A stretch of DNA of 64,000 nucleotides from Corynebacterium sputi DSM 45148 (lineage in GTDB: Bacteria; Actinomycetota; Actinomycetes; Mycobacteriales; Mycobacteriaceae), in assembly GCF_000427865.1 (NCBI RefSeq), contig NZ_ATYV01000012.1, positions 1-64,000 on the forward strand. Reading direction: 5' to 3'. A program made the position numbers and the translations under genes. The notes below the pieces were generated by a model, which saw only the letters and a program-made list of their open reading frames with translations, was not told where the DNA came from and did not search any database. This document shows positions 63,436 through 64,000 of this stretch, piece by piece. Every line of letters starts with the position of its first letter. Position 1 is the first letter of the stretch.

Positions 63436-64000
63436 ATGAACGAAAAATCCAGGAAGAATGAAGATCTGCTGGCCCAGGCTTTTGCTGACAATGACTTGGG
63501 CCCGCTCGACAGTCACCCAGTTGGTGACGCCCCCAAGGAACCCACCGTTGGTGATCTTGACCTGGAGGCACGTAGTTCACTGCGAAAGCTGAACCGTGCC
63601 GCACAGCACCAGATGGATGCTGAGGACATCACCGAGGTTGAGTACCGCCAGCTCCGTCTTGAACGAGTCATTCTCCTCGGTGTGTGGACCGAGGGAACCC
63701 TTGCGCAGGCAGAAGCCTCCATGGCGGAGCTGCAGGCGCTTGCTGAGACAGCAGGCTCGGAGGTCCTTGAGTCCGTCGTGCAGCGGCGCGACAAGCCGGA
63801 TCCGGGAACCTTCATCGGCTCGGGCAAGGTGAAAGAGTTGCGTGACATCGTCAAGGCGACCGGCGCCGACACCGTTATTGCCGACGGTGAGCTCTCCCCG
63901 GGCCAGATGGTCCAGTTGGAGGACAAGCTCGATGCGAAGGTCGTCGACCGCACGATGTTGATTCTGGACATCTTCGCTCAGCACGCCCAGTCCAAGGAGG
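63436..64000 (+). CDS. hflX: GTPase HflX, N-terminal part (runs off the window)
   Basis: The frame is open from ATG 63436 to the window end, 188 codons. Sequence: an acidic N-terminus, then DLEARSSLRKLNRAA, VEYRQLRLERVILLGVWTEG, AEASMAELQALAETAGSEVL, DPGTFIGSGKVKELRDIVKA and VIADGELSPGQMVQLEDKL. These are the conserved blocks of the HflX N-terminal domain, which precedes the G domain (outside the window). HflX binds 50S subunits and rescues stalled ribosomes. The position after dapF agrees with mycobacterial synteny. Confidence 0.93.
   Translation, partial: MNEKSRKNEDLLAQAFADNDLGPLDSHPVGDAPKEPTVGDLDLEARSSLRKLNRAAQHQMDAEDITEVEYRQLRLERVILLGVWTEGTLAQAEASMAELQALAETAGSEVLESVVQRRDKPDPGTFIGSGKVKELRDIVKATGADTVIADGELSPGQMVQLEDKLDAKVVDRTMLILDIFAQHAQSKE

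Overview
The window is a stretch of high-GC actinobacterial chromosome, almost certainly from a Corynebacterium or a close Mycobacteriales relative. It has mycothione reductase (a mycothiol enzyme), malate:quinone oxidoreductase, a gluABCD glutamate importer next to recA-recX, a bioYMN importer, and a gene order that closely follows the mycobacterial mtr-mqo-chlD-cobOBA-proS-rimP-nusA-infB-rbfA, truB-ribF-rpsO-pnp, dapB-thyX-dapA-rnj-ftsK-pgsA-cinA-clgR-psp and recA-recX-miaB-miaA-dapF-hflX blocks. I do not assign a species. No rRNA, tRNA, CRISPR array, insertion sequence or prophage was seen. No gap between genes exceeds 300 bases.

Layout. 1-3000: tail of an HNH endonuclease, mycothione reductase, a serine hydrolase. 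3061-11255: mqo, then a cobalamin-linked group (a split chlD chelatase, cobO, cobB, cobA) interleaved with an ElaA-type acetyltransferase and a lipoprotein. 11252-22881: yaaA, proS, a DUF4439 lipoprotein, the transcription/translation operon rimP-nusA-ylxR-infB, then rbfA-nrnA-dinF. 23018-24477: pptH-pptT, an opposing hydrolase/transferase pair acting on phosphopantetheine. 24501-29633: a phosphonate-type island (phnD, phnC, phnE, a phosphonatase-like HAD and a zinc alcohol dehydrogenase) lying between pptT and truB. 29630-34450: truB, ribF, rpsO, pnp. 34496-41619: an MFS exporter, dapB, thyX, dapA, rnj and a TIGR03085 protein. 41707-50893: ftsK, terC behind a probable Mn2+ riboswitch, pgsA, cinA-like, clgR, a PspA-like gene, bioYMN and DUF3046. 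51111-64000: recA-recX, gluABCD, miaB, a membrane protein, a DUF349 protein, miaA, dapF, a Cys-rich protein and the start of hflX.

The most interesting points are these. (1) chlD is split by a +1 shift at a spot where both frames read Pro-Phe. The split leaves an intact ChlI-like product and an intact VWA half, which fits programmed frameshifting giving two chelatase subunits from one gene. (2) The phosphonate importer looks damaged: PhnD has no signal peptide in any frame, and the first glycine of the PhnC P-loop is arginine, while the permease and both enzymes look intact. (3) pnp is preceded by two tiny overlapping ORFs, the first with a leaderless-type start, and pnp itself has no good Shine-Dalgarno. 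(4) terC carries a yybP-ykoY-like leader. (5) At least fourteen genes have a TANNNT hexamer exactly 6-7 nt before the start codon, a leaderless-mRNA signature that also corrects several start sites.
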